Assembly: GCA_029243385.1 (NCBI GenBank)
Contig: JAQWSC010000014.1
Span: 1-64,000, forward strand
Source: Flavobacteriaceae bacterium
GTDB taxonomy: Bacteria > Bacteroidota > Bacteroidia > Flavobacteriales > Flavobacteriaceae
Length of the DNA stretch: 64,000 nucleotides
Reading direction: 5' to 3'
The translations under genes and the position numbers were made by a program. The first letter of the stretch is position 1. Every line of letters begins with the position of its first letter. The notes under the pieces were generated by a model. The model was not told where the DNA came from. It saw nothing but the letters and a program-made list of their open reading frames with translations, and made no database searches. Positions 38,693 through 46,850 of the stretch are shown piece by piece.

Positions 38693-39808
38693 TTAATTTG
38701 TAGGAACAATTTTAAATATTCCTTTGTTTTCAACAGCAATATACAAGTAGCCTTGGTTGTCTTGAAAGACATCCCGAACGCGACCAATATCTGCTGCAAT
38801 TTTTTCTCGAAACACTACTTTTTTGCCCTCCATTTTCAAACGCTCTAAATAACTAAATTTTAACGAACCTACAAAGAGACTTTCCTTCCATTTTGGATAT
38901 TTGTTTCCTGTTAAAAACACCATTCCACTGGGAGCAATGGAAGGAATCCAATAATAAATCGGTTGTTCAAGCCCCGGAAGCGACTTGTTCTTGGTAATGT
39001 TGGTGCCACTGTAATTGATTCCGTAAGTGATTTTGGGCCACCCGTAATTCAATTCTTTTTCAATAGTATTGATTTCATCACCGCCTCGGGGTCCGTGTTC
39101 GTGAATCCAAATTTTTCCATTAGGATGAAGAATCATCCCCTGCGGGTTTCGGTGTCCGTAGGAATAAATGGCTTTTTTGGCAGTTTCGTCGTTTGCAAAT
39201 GGGTTGTCGATTGGAATACTTCCATCGTCATGTAGGCGGTAAATTTTTCCTCCGTCTTTGGTGATGTTTTGTGGGTTGACATCGCGATTCCCACGATCTC
39301 CAATCGAAAAATACAAGTAATTGTCGTTGTCAAAAACAATACGCGAACCAAAATGTCTCCCGCTTTTTGTGTTGGGAGTTCCTTTGTAGAGAGTTTCAAA
39401 ATCTATGATCGCGTTGTTTTTGAGTTTTCCTCTTCCAATGGCGGTATGACCGCCTTTTTTTTCGCCTTCCTCACTGGCATACGAAAAATAAATCCAACCG
39501 TTTTCTTCGTAATCGGGGTGGAGTTCAACATCCATTAAGCCGCCTTGCCCTCGTTGATATATTTCGGGCAATCCAACGACAGTGTCCTTTTGTCCGTCAC
39601 GAGCTTTTATCAATGTCCCATTTTTTTCTGTAATCAAAAAACTTCCGTCAGGAAGAAATACACTTCCCCAAGGAATTTCAAGTCCTTCAACAATGGGTTG
39701 TAATTCGTAATTGATTTCTGAAGGGGTTTGAATGGATACATCGGTTTGAGAACACGAGGATAAAATGCCAAATAGGGTACAAGCTATAACAGGGATTAGT
39801 GTCTTCAC
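38693..39808 (-). CDS. PQQ-dependent sugar dehydrogenase (aldose dehydrogenase type), lipoprotein
   Basis: This 371-residue exported protein has a lipoprotein signal (lipobox GILSSC, Cys about residue 19) and a six-bladed propeller of the soluble glucose/sorbosone dehydrogenase family. Visible motifs are GLEIPWGSVFLPDG, SYGHRNPQGMILHPNG and HEHGPRGGDEIN, which include the catalytic and PQQ-site His/Arg positions. It oxidises aldoses to lactones in the periplasm. Whether the organism makes PQQ cannot be judged here. Confidence 0.92.
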   Translation of the reverse strand: MKTLIPVIACTLFGILSSCSQTDVSIQTPSEINYELQPIVEGLEIPWGSVFLPDGSFLITEKNGTLIKARDGQKDTVVGLPEIYQRGQGGLMDVELHPDYEENGWIYFSYASEEGEKKGGHTAIGRGKLKNNAIIDFETLYKGTPNTKSGRHFGSRIVFDNDNYLYFSIGDRGNRDVNPQNITKDGGKIYRLHDDGSIPIDNPFANDETAKKAIYSYGHRNPQGMILHPNGKIWIHEHGPRGGDEINTIEKELNYGWPKITYGINYSGTNITKNKSLPGLEQPIYYWIPSIAPSGMVFLTGNKYPKWKESLFVGSLKFSYLERLKMEGKKVVFREKIAADIGRVRDVFQDNQGYLYIAVENKGIFKIVPTN

Positions 39809-39865
39809 GGGTATTTTTTTGTGAAATTACGAAAATGTTATAGAAGTGAAGAAATGTTAGCACAT

Positions 39866-39985
39866 AAAAAAACCTAACTTCTTCCGAAGTCAGGCCTATA
39901 TTTGTCGGATGACAGGATTTTGATAATCCGAATTACATCGCTAGTGTTGCAAATAAGACCTAATGCTACCGCATTGTATTTTTTT
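39866..39985 (-). repeat. Degenerate second copy of tRNA-Pro 3' end plus terminator
   Basis: The segment 39866-39919 is nearly identical (a few differences) to 40026-40083, covering the terminator hairpin and the T-arm/acceptor end of tRNA-Pro(GGG). Beyond it, 39906-39985 keeps hairpins where tRNA arms would lie (GGATT/AATCC-like and AATGC TACC GCATT) but no cloverleaf with a valid acceptor. It is a decayed tandem tRNA copy or an integration scar. The rest of 39809-40066 is AT-rich with no gene seen. Confidence 0.7.
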
Positions 39986-40022
39986 TACAGGCACATTCAC
40001 ACAAGCAAGCTTGGTTCAGTAC

Positions 40023-40062
40023 CCATAAAAAAAACCTAACTTCTTGCGAAGTCAGGTCTATA
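40023..40062 (-). terminator. Terminator of tRNA-Pro(GGG)
   Basis: On the minus strand the stem ACCTGACTTC / GAAGTTAGGT is followed by a run of eight T residues. It begins a few bases after the tRNA 3' end. Confidence 0.88.
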
Positions 40063-40066
40063 TTTG

Positions 40067-40140
40067 TCGGGATGACAGGATTTGAACCTGCGACCCCACG
40101 CACCCCATGCGTGTGCGCTACCAGGCTGCGCCACATCCCG
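40067..40140 (-). tRNA. tRNA-Pro (anticodon GGG)
   Basis: The 74-nt cloverleaf has acceptor CGGGATG/CATCCCG, D-arm GCGC...GCGC, anticodon stem CACGC/GCGTG with loop ATGGGGT (anticodon GGG), and T-arm GCAGG TTCAAAT CCTGT. The discriminator base is A. The 3' CCA is not encoded. Confidence 0.95.
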
Positions 40141-40450
40141 AAAAATGTTTTGGTAAGTTGAAATTCAAATTGCAATCCAAACTTCCACAAACAGTGGGCA
40201 AATATAATTCAAAATATCATTAAAAGACAATTAAAAAATAGCTGAAACGAACAGTAACAAATTTTAAAAATACATTCACAAAAGAGAATGTTTAAAATTT
40301 ATAATGAGAAACCGCGTACAGCGAGTGGTTATAGACGCTCTCAATTTTATAATTATCACAAAATCAATGAATTACTAAAATTTAAACGTGTAAGAACAAC
40401 AGTGTGTTTCAGCTAATGGTATATCCTGTTTTTAGAAAAAACATCTTTCT
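40141..40450. other. AT-rich intergenic stretch with the tRNA-Pro(GGG) promoter
   Basis: Apart from the promoter at 40199-40230 I see no gene or clear structure in these 310 bases. The right part (about 40260-40440) is AT-rich and flanks a gene fragment, so it may be decayed sequence. Confidence 0.4.
40199..40230 (-). promoter_or_regulatory. tRNA-Pro(GGG) promoter
   Basis: On the minus strand TTG (40230-40228), a 21-nt spacer and TATATTTG (40206-40199) form an exact Bacteroidota-type promoter. It would leave a leader of about 50 nt before the tRNA. Confidence 0.65.
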
Positions 40451-40867
40451 TTAAACGTGCTTTTGGGTTTTACCAATGTGTTGTGAAGCAATAAATGCAC
40501 CTGTCCATGCATTTTGAAAATTAAAACCACCTGTAACAGCATCAACATTAAGGACTTCCCCAGCAAAAAATAAATTTTTATGGAGCTTGCTTTCGAAGGT
40601 CTTGAAGTTGATTTCTTTCAGTTTCACTCCACCCACTCTTTTCATAAAATCTTCTTTTGGGATCGTCTTATCAAAAAAATTATAATTTTTTTTAAAATAT
40701 TTAGCGTCAAACCCCTCATTTATTAATAATTCCGAATCGCCGGCTTCATTTAAAGTATCTAACTGTACAAAAGATTGTTCTGTAAACTGCCCTTTATTTT
40801 CTCTTTTAGTTCTAGTATTCTCTTTTACTTTTTGATTTTTCTCACTGGATAATTTAGGTTTCTCCAT
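40451..40867 (-). pseudogene. C-terminal fragment of a BaiN/HI0933-like FAD oxidoreductase
   Basis: The last 60 or so of 138 residues match the C-terminus of NAD(P)/FAD-dependent oxidoreductases of the HI0933 family ([19 protein letters not shown], then [20 protein letters not shown]). The full enzyme is about 400 residues with an N-terminal Rossmann FAD motif, which is absent here. The first 70 residues are Lys/Glu-rich and not recognisable. This is most likely a remnant left by a deletion. Confidence 0.75.
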
Positions 40868-41131
40868 TTGATTTATTTTTCAATATTTAGTAATTAAAAA
40901 TATATTTAATTTGAAAAATCCCCCCTAAATTGTTGATAAATAGTTGAGCCTTGAATATAAAAAAAACTGTGTTGTACAGTGTTTTTTAAAATAAAGTCGG
41001 GGTGGCGATTACCTATGCTTAGTCGGTTATGTTGTAAAGGGAATGTTGCTCAAGAAAGCCCTATACAGTTTCGCTGTAATATTTTTTATTTTACTACAAT
41101 CTTTGAAGCAAAGCTTCTGTATTTTGCAAAA
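40868..41131. other. Gene-free stretch with hairpins and a tRNA-Pro 3'-end fragment
   Basis: I see no gene. There are three small hairpins: ACTGT/ACAGT at 40966-40980 with A/T runs on both sides, TACAG/CTGTA at 41064-41078 before a T run, and GAAGC/GCTTC near 41105. The 11-mer GTCGGGGTGGC at 40996-41006 repeats the 3' end of the tRNA-Pro(TGG) gene 165 bases away. Confidence 0.5.
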
Positions 41132-41164
41132 TAAAAAGTCCAATTACTTTAGTAATTGGACCTT
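41132..41164 (-). terminator. Terminator of tRNA-Pro(TGG)
   Basis: On the minus strand the stem GGTCCAATTAC / GTAATTGGACT, with a short loop, is followed by TTTTTATTTT. It lies 5 nt past the tRNA 3' end. Confidence 0.9.
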
Positions 41165-41169
41165 CTTGG

Positions 41170-41244
41170 TCGGGGTGGCAGGATTCGAACCTGCGACCTC
41201 CGCGTCCCAAACGCGGCGCGATAACCGGGCTACGCTACACCCCG
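41170..41244 (-). tRNA. tRNA-Pro (anticodon TGG)
   Basis: The 75-nt cloverleaf has acceptor CGGGGTG/CACCCCG, anticodon stem CCGCG/CGCGG with loop TTTGGGA (anticodon TGG), and T-arm GCAGG TTCGAAT CCTGC. The discriminator is A and CCA is not encoded. Confidence 0.96.
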
Positions 41245-41256
41245 TAAAACGGAATG

Positions 41257-41286
41257 CAAAGATAGTATTTAATCTTACTTCAACAA
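41257..41286 (-). promoter_or_regulatory. tRNA-Pro(TGG) promoter
   Basis: On the minus strand TTG (41286-41284), 19 nt and TATCTTTG (41264-41257) match the Bacteroidota consensus, 12 nt ahead of the tRNA 5' end. Confidence 0.7.
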
Positions 41287-41342
41287 ACAAACTTTTTAAA
41301 TTTATATAACCAATACAATGATAAGAACTTTTGATAATTCTT

Positions 41343-41374
41343 TTGGCGGATACCTTGCAAATCTGTTACATTTG
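41343..41374 (+). promoter_or_regulatory. trxB promoter
   Basis: TTG (41343-41345), 21 nt and TACATTTG (41367-41374) lie 22 nt before the trxB ATG. This is an exact match to the Bacteroidota promoter pattern. Confidence 0.7.
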
Positions 41375-41396
41375 TTGGAACAAAAATCACATTACA

Positions 41397-42347
41397 ATGA
41401 GCGAGTCAATTGAACACATAAAGACCCTAATTATTGGTTCAGGTCCAGCAGGATACACGGCTGCTATTTATGCTTCCCGGGCCGATCTCAAACCCGTTCT
41501 TTATACAGGAATGGAACCCGGAGGTCAACTTACAACCACCACAGAAGTAGATAACTTTCCAGGATATCCAGAAGGAATTGATGGCCCTACTATGATGGTG
41601 CAACTGCAACAACAAGCAGAGCGTTTCGGAACCGATGTTCGAATTGGAATGGTTAGCTCTGTCACACTCTCTGATGAAGTAGGAGGGGTACACAAAGCTG
41701 TTGTCGATGGCTCGAAAGAAATTACAGCCGATACCGTTATTATTTCTACTGGAGCTACAGCCAAGTATTTGGGACTGCCGAGCGAACAGCGCCTTCGCGG
41801 AGGTGGTGTTTCGGCTTGTGCGGTATGCGATGGCTTTTTCTACAAAGGACAAGATGTGGCTATTGTTGGAGCAGGGGATACCGCTGCCGAGGAAGCTTCT
41901 TATTTGGCCAATATATGTTCGAAGGTAACCATGTTGGTTCGTAAAGGTGAAATGCGCGCCTCCAAAGCGATGCAACATCGTGTAAATAGCATTGAGAACA
42001 TCGACATACGCTATTTTACAGAAATCGATGAGGTTTTGGGTGATATGGTGGTAGACGGCATCCGTGTGGTCAACAACCAGACAGGCGACAAGGAAGAAAT
42101 CGCTATCACAGGTTTGTTTATCGCTATTGGACACAAACCCAATACCGATATTTTCAAAGGACAATTGGAAATGGACGATGCAGGATATTTGATTACCGAA
42201 GGAAAATCTACCAAAACTAACAAGCCGGGCGTGTTTGCATCGGGAGATGTTCAGGACAAAGAATACCGACAAGCGGTTACGGCTGCCGGAACAGGCTGTA
42301 TGGCGGCTTTAGACGCCGAGCGTTATTTGGCGAGTGTTGAACACTAA
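41397..42347 (+). CDS. trxB: Thioredoxin-disulfide reductase
   Basis: TrxB is the NADPH-dependent flavoenzyme that reduces thioredoxin. The 316 residues start at the ATG at 41397 (MSESIEHIKTLIIG). An in-frame upstream extension from 41331 overlaps the promoter and is rejected. Motifs are the FAD site IIGSGPAGYTAAIYA, the redox pair Cys141-Cys144 in SACAVCDG, the NADPH site VGAGDTAAEEA and the C-terminal GVFASGDVQD. Its end overlaps the convergent PspC gene by 4 nt. Confidence 0.97.
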   Translation: MSESIEHIKTLIIGSGPAGYTAAIYASRADLKPVLYTGMEPGGQLTTTTEVDNFPGYPEGIDGPTMMVQLQQQAERFGTDVRIGMVSSVTLSDEVGGVHKAVVDGSKEITADTVIISTGATAKYLGLPSEQRLRGGGVSACAVCDGFFYKGQDVAIVGAGDTAAEEASYLANICSKVTMLVRKGEMRASKAMQHRVNSIENIDIRYFTEIDEVLGDMVVDGIRVVNNQTGDKEEIAITGLFIAIGHKPNTDIFKGQLEMDDAGYLITEGKSTKTNKPGVFASGDVQDKEYRQAVTAAGTGCMAALDAERYLASVEH

Positions 42348-43998
42348 TCTCTTGTTTCGAATTCAATTCCGTTTTCATCAATTTTTAATTTGAATCGTTT
42401 GTCGTCTTCATAGTCGATTCGCAGCAATTGTTTGGATGCACAATCTACACACAACAACGTATGATTGGATTCTACTTTCCATAGGTGTTCTGTTATTTTT
42501 GAAAAACGCATTTTAGGATCTGTTTTGATGTGATAGTTTAAATATTTTTTTACGGAAGGGTCAAAACGGATTAATTGATTGTTGGGAACATACAGGGTTG
42601 CCTTTATTTTTTGATTGTGAAAACGATTTTTTGAATCGGTAACAAAATAATCATTGAATCGGATTTCAGTGGGAGTGGTTTCAAATTCATATATAATATT
42701 TGAAGCGATATTTTTAGCATTTTTAAAGCTATTCCCACTTGCCTTTTTTTCAATTTTTATTTCAGTTGCATCCTCCGATGTGTGTTTAATTCGCAATGCA
42801 ATTTCTTCTAAATACATTAAATGATCTCCGTTTTCGTCTTCAACCAAGTTAAAATCGGAGTCGTAAAACATTCGGTTTTTGTAAACGGTGTTTTCAACCA
42901 TTTTAATAAGTAAGGTGTCGCTTGTTTTTTGGTCAACAATCGTTCTTTCACTCATAGCGCTTTCAAAAGCGTATTGAGTGACTTCATGCGTTGCAATGAG
43001 AATACTGCCCAAAATACTCACAAACCAAATTCCAAGCAATAGGATTTTGCCAGTGTTTCCTAAAAACTTTCTTTTATTAAACAAAATTTTAGATCCCGCC
43101 AAAAAGAGGAAAAAAAAGGAATACCAATGCACAAAAATCCTGCTAGTGATAGTAGCCAAAATGGTGTTTGTGTTTTCTCGGCAAATTCAAACCAGTGTGT
43201 TGACACAAATCCCAAGGTTCCTGCCGAAAAAAAACCAATGAAGAGTCCGACAAGAATTACACAACTAGCAATTATAAAAACTGCACCAATGATGTTTTTA
43301 ACACCTCGAACAAATAACAGGAGCAAACTCCCAACGCCATTAAAGAAGGTTCTTACAGAGCTCTGAAAGCGACCGCTAACTTTCTCGTAGTCAACATTTT
43401 TGACACGTTCTGTAACATCGTCCAATCCTTCTTTAATTTTTTGCTCAATATTGGAGATGTTAATTGACTTTCCCCGCATGGAAAGTTTTTCTGAAGTTGT
43501 CTTCGCTTCTGGAATAAAAATCCACAACAAAATATAGATGATCATAAAACTTCCCGCAGAAAGTAAAAACAACAACAAAGCAATCAATCGGGCCCATTGA
43601 GGCTCTATACCCAAATAATGCCCTATACCAGAAACCACTCCGCCAATATATACATCGTCTCCGTCTCGAAACAATTTTTTGTCTTTTTGAGAGTTGCTGT
43701 CTGAATTGTTAGTCTTTGATTTTTTGGAGGCTTCTTCCCACACATAATCTTCGGGTTGCCCCATAATGGTTATGATTTCATCCACTTCATGTACGCCAAT
43801 AACTTGTCTTTCATGTTTCAGCTTTTCAGTGAAGAGTTCAGAAATTCGGATTTCAATATCCGCCATTATTTCTTCACATCCTTCTTCCGTTTCAAACGAT
43901 TTTTTGATGGCTTTGAGATAGTTTTTTAGCTTTTTATAGGCTTCTTCATCAATATAAAAAAAGGTATTTGCTAAATTGATGTTTACGGTTGTGTTCAT
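42344..43998 (-). pseudogene. PspC-domain protein interrupted by a one-base frameshift
   Basis: The upstream part (312 residues from 43998) holds a PspC domain near residues 105-165 (FRDGDDVYIGGVVSGIGHYLG). The downstream frame (from about 43115 to 42344) continues the same protein with FFFLFLAGSKILFNKRK and a long C-terminal domain. One extra T in the run of eight (43110-43117, minus strand) would join them into one protein of about 551 residues, the usual size of this flavobacterial family. It may be a pseudogene, a phase-variable or slippage-expressed gene, or a sequencing error. It is coupled to the PadR gene by a 4-nt overlap, so it is probably its target. Confidence 0.8.
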
Positions 43999-44336
43999 TT
44001 TGTTTGTTTTTTGGATTGAGTGATATGGGTAACTGCCCGATGCAAGTCGTTCCAGGATTGATCGAGTTCTTTTAAAGTTTCAACACCCTTTTTGGTAATT
44101 GAATAGTATTTTCTTGGCGGCCCTGATGTAGATTCTTCCCAATGATAACTTAGTAGCTCACTGTTCTTTAGTCGGGTTAAAAGCGGATATACTGTTCCTT
44201 CAACCACCAACATCTTTCCTTGTTTTAGCGTACTTAAAATTTCAGAAGTGTACTGATTTTGCTTTTTAATTATAGATAGAATACAATACTCCAGCACTCC
44301 CTTTCGCATTTGAGCTTTGGTGTTTTCGATGTTCAT
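43995..44336 (-). CDS. PadR-family transcriptional regulator
   Basis: This 113-residue winged-helix regulator has the PadR pattern KGVLEYCILSIIKKQNQYTSEI..., LVVEGTVYPLLTRLKNSELL and PPRKYYSITKKG. It overlaps the PspC-domain gene by 4 nt. This pairing is common in Bacteroidota and suggests that it represses its own two-gene operon, perhaps in response to envelope stress, by analogy. Confidence 0.93.
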   Translation of the reverse strand: MNIENTKAQMRKGVLEYCILSIIKKQNQYTSEILSTLKQGKMLVVEGTVYPLLTRLKNSELLSYHWEESTSGPPRKYYSITKKGVETLKELDQSWNDLHRAVTHITQSKKQTK

Positions 44337-44414
44337 TTTTTAGGTGCTTGTCAAATTATTTATCAAAGGTAAGTAAAAAAAGGTAATATGTAATGCATAG
44401 TACTAAAAAATTAT

Positions 44415-44891
44415 ATGAGTATTATTGATTATGTTTGTGATATGAGATATTTGAAATACGATTGGTTTACCTTACTAAAACTTCCTGCTGTTTGGATAAT
44501 GGGTGTTCGAGTATGTTATCTAGACGCATTGAGTTGTAAAGTTCGTGTGCGTCATCGGTGGATCAATCAAAACCCTTATCGTTCTATGTTTTGGGCTGTT
44601 CAGGGAATGGCATCCGAATTATCAACGGGTATTTTGCTTGCCAAAAAAGTAAAAGAAACAGGAAGGAATATTTCGATGTTAGTAACGCACAACAGAGCTT
44701 CGTTTACCAAAAAAGCTAGAGGTAAAATTATTTTCACCTGTCAACAAGGTCACGAAATCGATGAGCTGCTTCGCCGAGCGATTGCTACCGGTGAAGGTCA
44801 GACTTTGTGGATGCACTCCAATGGGATTGATGAAATGGGAGATACGGTCTCTTCTTTTTCATTTGAGTGGAGTGTGAAATTGAAAAATTAA
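44415..44891 (+). CDS. DUF4442 (hotdog-fold) protein
   Basis: This 158-residue protein matches DUF4442, a hotdog thioesterase-like family. Visible features are LPAVWIMGVRVCYLDALSCKVRVRHRW, then the helix region NPYRSMFWAVQGMASELSTGILL and a C-terminal strand pair. The substrate is unknown. The ATG at 44442 (MRYLKYDWF) is an equally plausible start that would fit family length better. No promoter decides between them. Confidence 0.8.
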   Translation: MSIIDYVCDMRYLKYDWFTLLKLPAVWIMGVRVCYLDALSCKVRVRHRWINQNPYRSMFWAVQGMASELSTGILLAKKVKETGRNISMLVTHNRASFTKKARGKIIFTCQQGHEIDELLRRAIATGEGQTLWMHSNGIDEMGDTVSSFSFEWSVKLKN

Positions 44892-44961
44892 CATTTCTAA
44901 AACATTTTTCATTTGTTTTATTAGTTAACTTGCTAACGCAAAACTAAAAACCATTGTATCG

Positions 44962-45150
44962 ATGATGTCTAAATCCATGTATTCGTACACCAAAAAAATT
45001 TTAAAAAAAGTAAGTTTTGACCCTGCCTTGTTTAGAAAAGAGCTTCGTAAGGCTCAAAAGTGCTTACATCCTGAAGAGTATGATCGATTGACGATTTGGC
45101 TGAGTTCTTATGTAAAAAAGCATCCCAGCTTGCAATACTGCCTAATGTAG
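44962..45150 (+). CDS. Small conserved-looking protein
   Basis: This 62-residue basic protein (MYSYTKKILKKVSFDPALFR... then LHPEEYDRLTIWLSSYVKKH) resembles short hypotheticals that recur in Flavobacteriia. No domain is known to me. It is helical and soluble. Starts at 44962, 44965 or 44977 are all possible, and the MYSYTKK start is the most family-like. Confidence 0.65.
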   Translation: MMSKSMYSYTKKILKKVSFDPALFRKELRKAQKCLHPEEYDRLTIWLSSYVKKHPSLQYCLM

Positions 45151-45154
45151 CAGT

Positions 45155-46096
45155 CTAAGGTTTCTTTTTGGGATCAATGATTTTTACGTTGTTAAAGGCA
45201 ATTGTTCCTCTAATCACACTCGCTATTAAGGATCGAAGTGCATCAATGATATGAAGCTTCAATTCGTTTTTGTTATACACCAAGCTGATTTCCCTGGCTG
45301 GTGAAGGGGCTTCGAAGTTGTGAAGAAATTTTCGCTCTTTTTCATTTAAATCCAATGTATGAAGATAGGGAAGCAGTGTCATTCCCATACCTTCTTGAGT
45401 TAGTTTAATAATCGTTTCAAAACTACCACTTTGCAGTTTAATTTTGTCTGGCTTTTTGTTGTTGCTGGTACTGCATAAGTTCAATACTTGATTCCTAAAA
45501 CAATGTCCGTCTTGAAGCAGCAATACATCATCGGGATCAATGTCTGCTACTTTGATGCTTTCTTTGGAAAATAATTTATGATTTCCAGGAACATACGCCA
45601 CAAAAGGTTCGTAGTACAACGGGCGTTCTATCAAATAATCAACGTTTAAGGGAGTTGCAGCAATTCCGGCGTCTAGGTTTCCGTCCTTAATTTTTTTTAA
45701 GACCTGTTCCGTAGTTAACTCTTCAATGGTTACTTCTAGCATAGGATACTTTTTTAAAAAAGTATTTAAAAACATCGGCAAAAGAGTAGGCATTACCGTT
45801 GGAATGATGCCAATCTTTAGGGGGCCAGCAATCATTCCTTTTTCTTGATCTACAACATCGTTCATCCGATCGGATTCGTTGATGATATTTCGTGCTTGAT
45901 GAATGATTTTTTGTCCAATTTTGGTCAGTTCGATCGGTTTTTTAGAGCGATCAAAAATTTGAATATCCAGTTCGTCTTCTAATTTTTGAACCTGCATACT
46001 CAACGTAGGCTGTGTCACAAAACTTTTTTCAGCAGCCAGTGTAAAATTTTGATATTTAGCGACTGCCAAAACATATTTGAGTTGGGTAATGGTCAT
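45155..46096 (-). CDS. oxyR: LysR-family peroxide sensor OxyR
   Basis: This 313-residue LysR-type regulator has an N-terminal helix-turn-helix (LKYVLAVAKYQNFTLAAEKS, TQPTLSMQVQKLEDEL). In the effector domain LLQDGHCFRNQVLNLC places cysteines at residues 199 and 208, the same positions as the peroxide-sensing Cys199/Cys208 pair of E. coli OxyR. It should activate peroxide defence genes on disulfide formation. No catalase or ahpC gene is adjacent in this window. Confidence 0.92.
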   Translation of the reverse strand: MTITQLKYVLAVAKYQNFTLAAEKSFVTQPTLSMQVQKLEDELDIQIFDRSKKPIELTKIGQKIIHQARNIINESDRMNDVVDQEKGMIAGPLKIGIIPTVMPTLLPMFLNTFLKKYPMLEVTIEELTTEQVLKKIKDGNLDAGIAATPLNVDYLIERPLYYEPFVAYVPGNHKLFSKESIKVADIDPDDVLLLQDGHCFRNQVLNLCSTSNNKKPDKIKLQSGSFETIIKLTQEGMGMTLLPYLHTLDLNEKERKFLHNFEAPSPAREISLVYNKNELKLHIIDALRSLIASVIRGTIAFNNVKIIDPKKKP

Positions 46097-46142
46097 AAGT
46101 ATAATTTTATTCTATAAATATAAGAATAATTATAATATAAAA

Positions 46143-46850
46143 CTATTCAATCAATTCCGTTTTAATGACCACATTGTCAATTGGCCACTCTCTTCTGTCG
46201 GCAGGGAGATGGGCAATTTTATCGACAATGTGCATGCCAGAGGTTACTTTACCAAAAGCAGTGTAATTGCCGTCAAGGTGGTAAGCACCGTCCTTTTTTT
46301 GAATAATAAAAAATTCATAAGGAGAGGCCAATTTGTGAGGATTATCAATTTCACTGCTTGGCATAGAAATTACGCCTCTGTGATGTTGATTCCCCTTTTG
46401 GGTGTCGGGAGGCAACAAATATTTGCCAATACGTCTTCGTTTTTGTGAAGTACTCTTCCGATCCGAGTTTCCTCCTTGAATGATAAAATCTTTAACGATT
46501 CTGTGGAAAAAAGTGCCATCAAAATATTTTTGTTTGGTTAAGTAAACAAAGTTGGCTCGATGATAGGGGGTGTTCTTATACAATTCTATATCAATGTTTC
46601 CATAGGATGTAATGATTCGAACGTTGTTTTCGGGATTATCTTTGGCGTATTGATTGAAAAAAGGAATGGCATTTTTATCCGTAAGTTGAAAGCGAGCTTC
46701 ACTCTTTTCTTTTTCCTTTTTTACAAGAACTGACTTGCTGGGTTCTTTTTTTGTAATTTGCGCCTTTTTGGGGGAATTGGGTTGCTGATTGCACCCCATC
46801 CAACCAAAAATTACTACACTTGTTATTAAAAGGATTTTGATACGATGCAT
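46143..46850 (-). CDS. Peptidyl-prolyl cis-trans isomerase, cyclophilin type, lipoprotein
   Basis: This 235-residue lipoprotein (lipobox GWMGC, Cys20) has a charged linker to about residue 70 and then a cyclophilin domain. Motifs are ITSYGNIDIELY, FFHRIVKDFIIQGG and YTAFGKVTSGMHIVDKIA. It assists proline isomerisation during periplasmic folding. Its start codon shares the palindrome ATGCAT with the divergent Nudix gene, so the two starts overlap by 6 nt and the promoters must lie inside the opposite coding regions. Confidence 0.93.
   Translation of the reverse strand: MHRIKILLITSVVIFGWMGCNQQPNSPKKAQITKKEPSKSVLVKKEKEKSEARFQLTDKNAIPFFNQYAKDNPENNVRIITSYGNIDIELYKNTPYHRANFVYLTKQKYFDGTFFHRIVKDFIIQGGNSDRKSTSQKRRRIGKYLLPPDTQKGNQHHRGVISMPSSEIDNPHKLASPYEFFIIQKKDGAYHLDGNYTAFGKVTSGMHIVDKIAHLPADRREWPIDNVVIKTELIE

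Noticed and set aside
39966-40190. Minus-strand frame of 74 codons across tRNA-Pro(GGG)
   Set aside because: It is produced by the tRNA and its terminator, with no coding signature.
41043-41309. Plus-strand frame of 88 codons across tRNA-Pro(TGG)
   Set aside because: It reads through the tRNA, its terminator and its promoter, so it is not a gene.
41439-42272. Long minus-strand frame opposite trxB (277 codons)
   Set aside because: It lies fully antisense to a well-supported thioredoxin reductase, and its composition is typical of a shadow frame.
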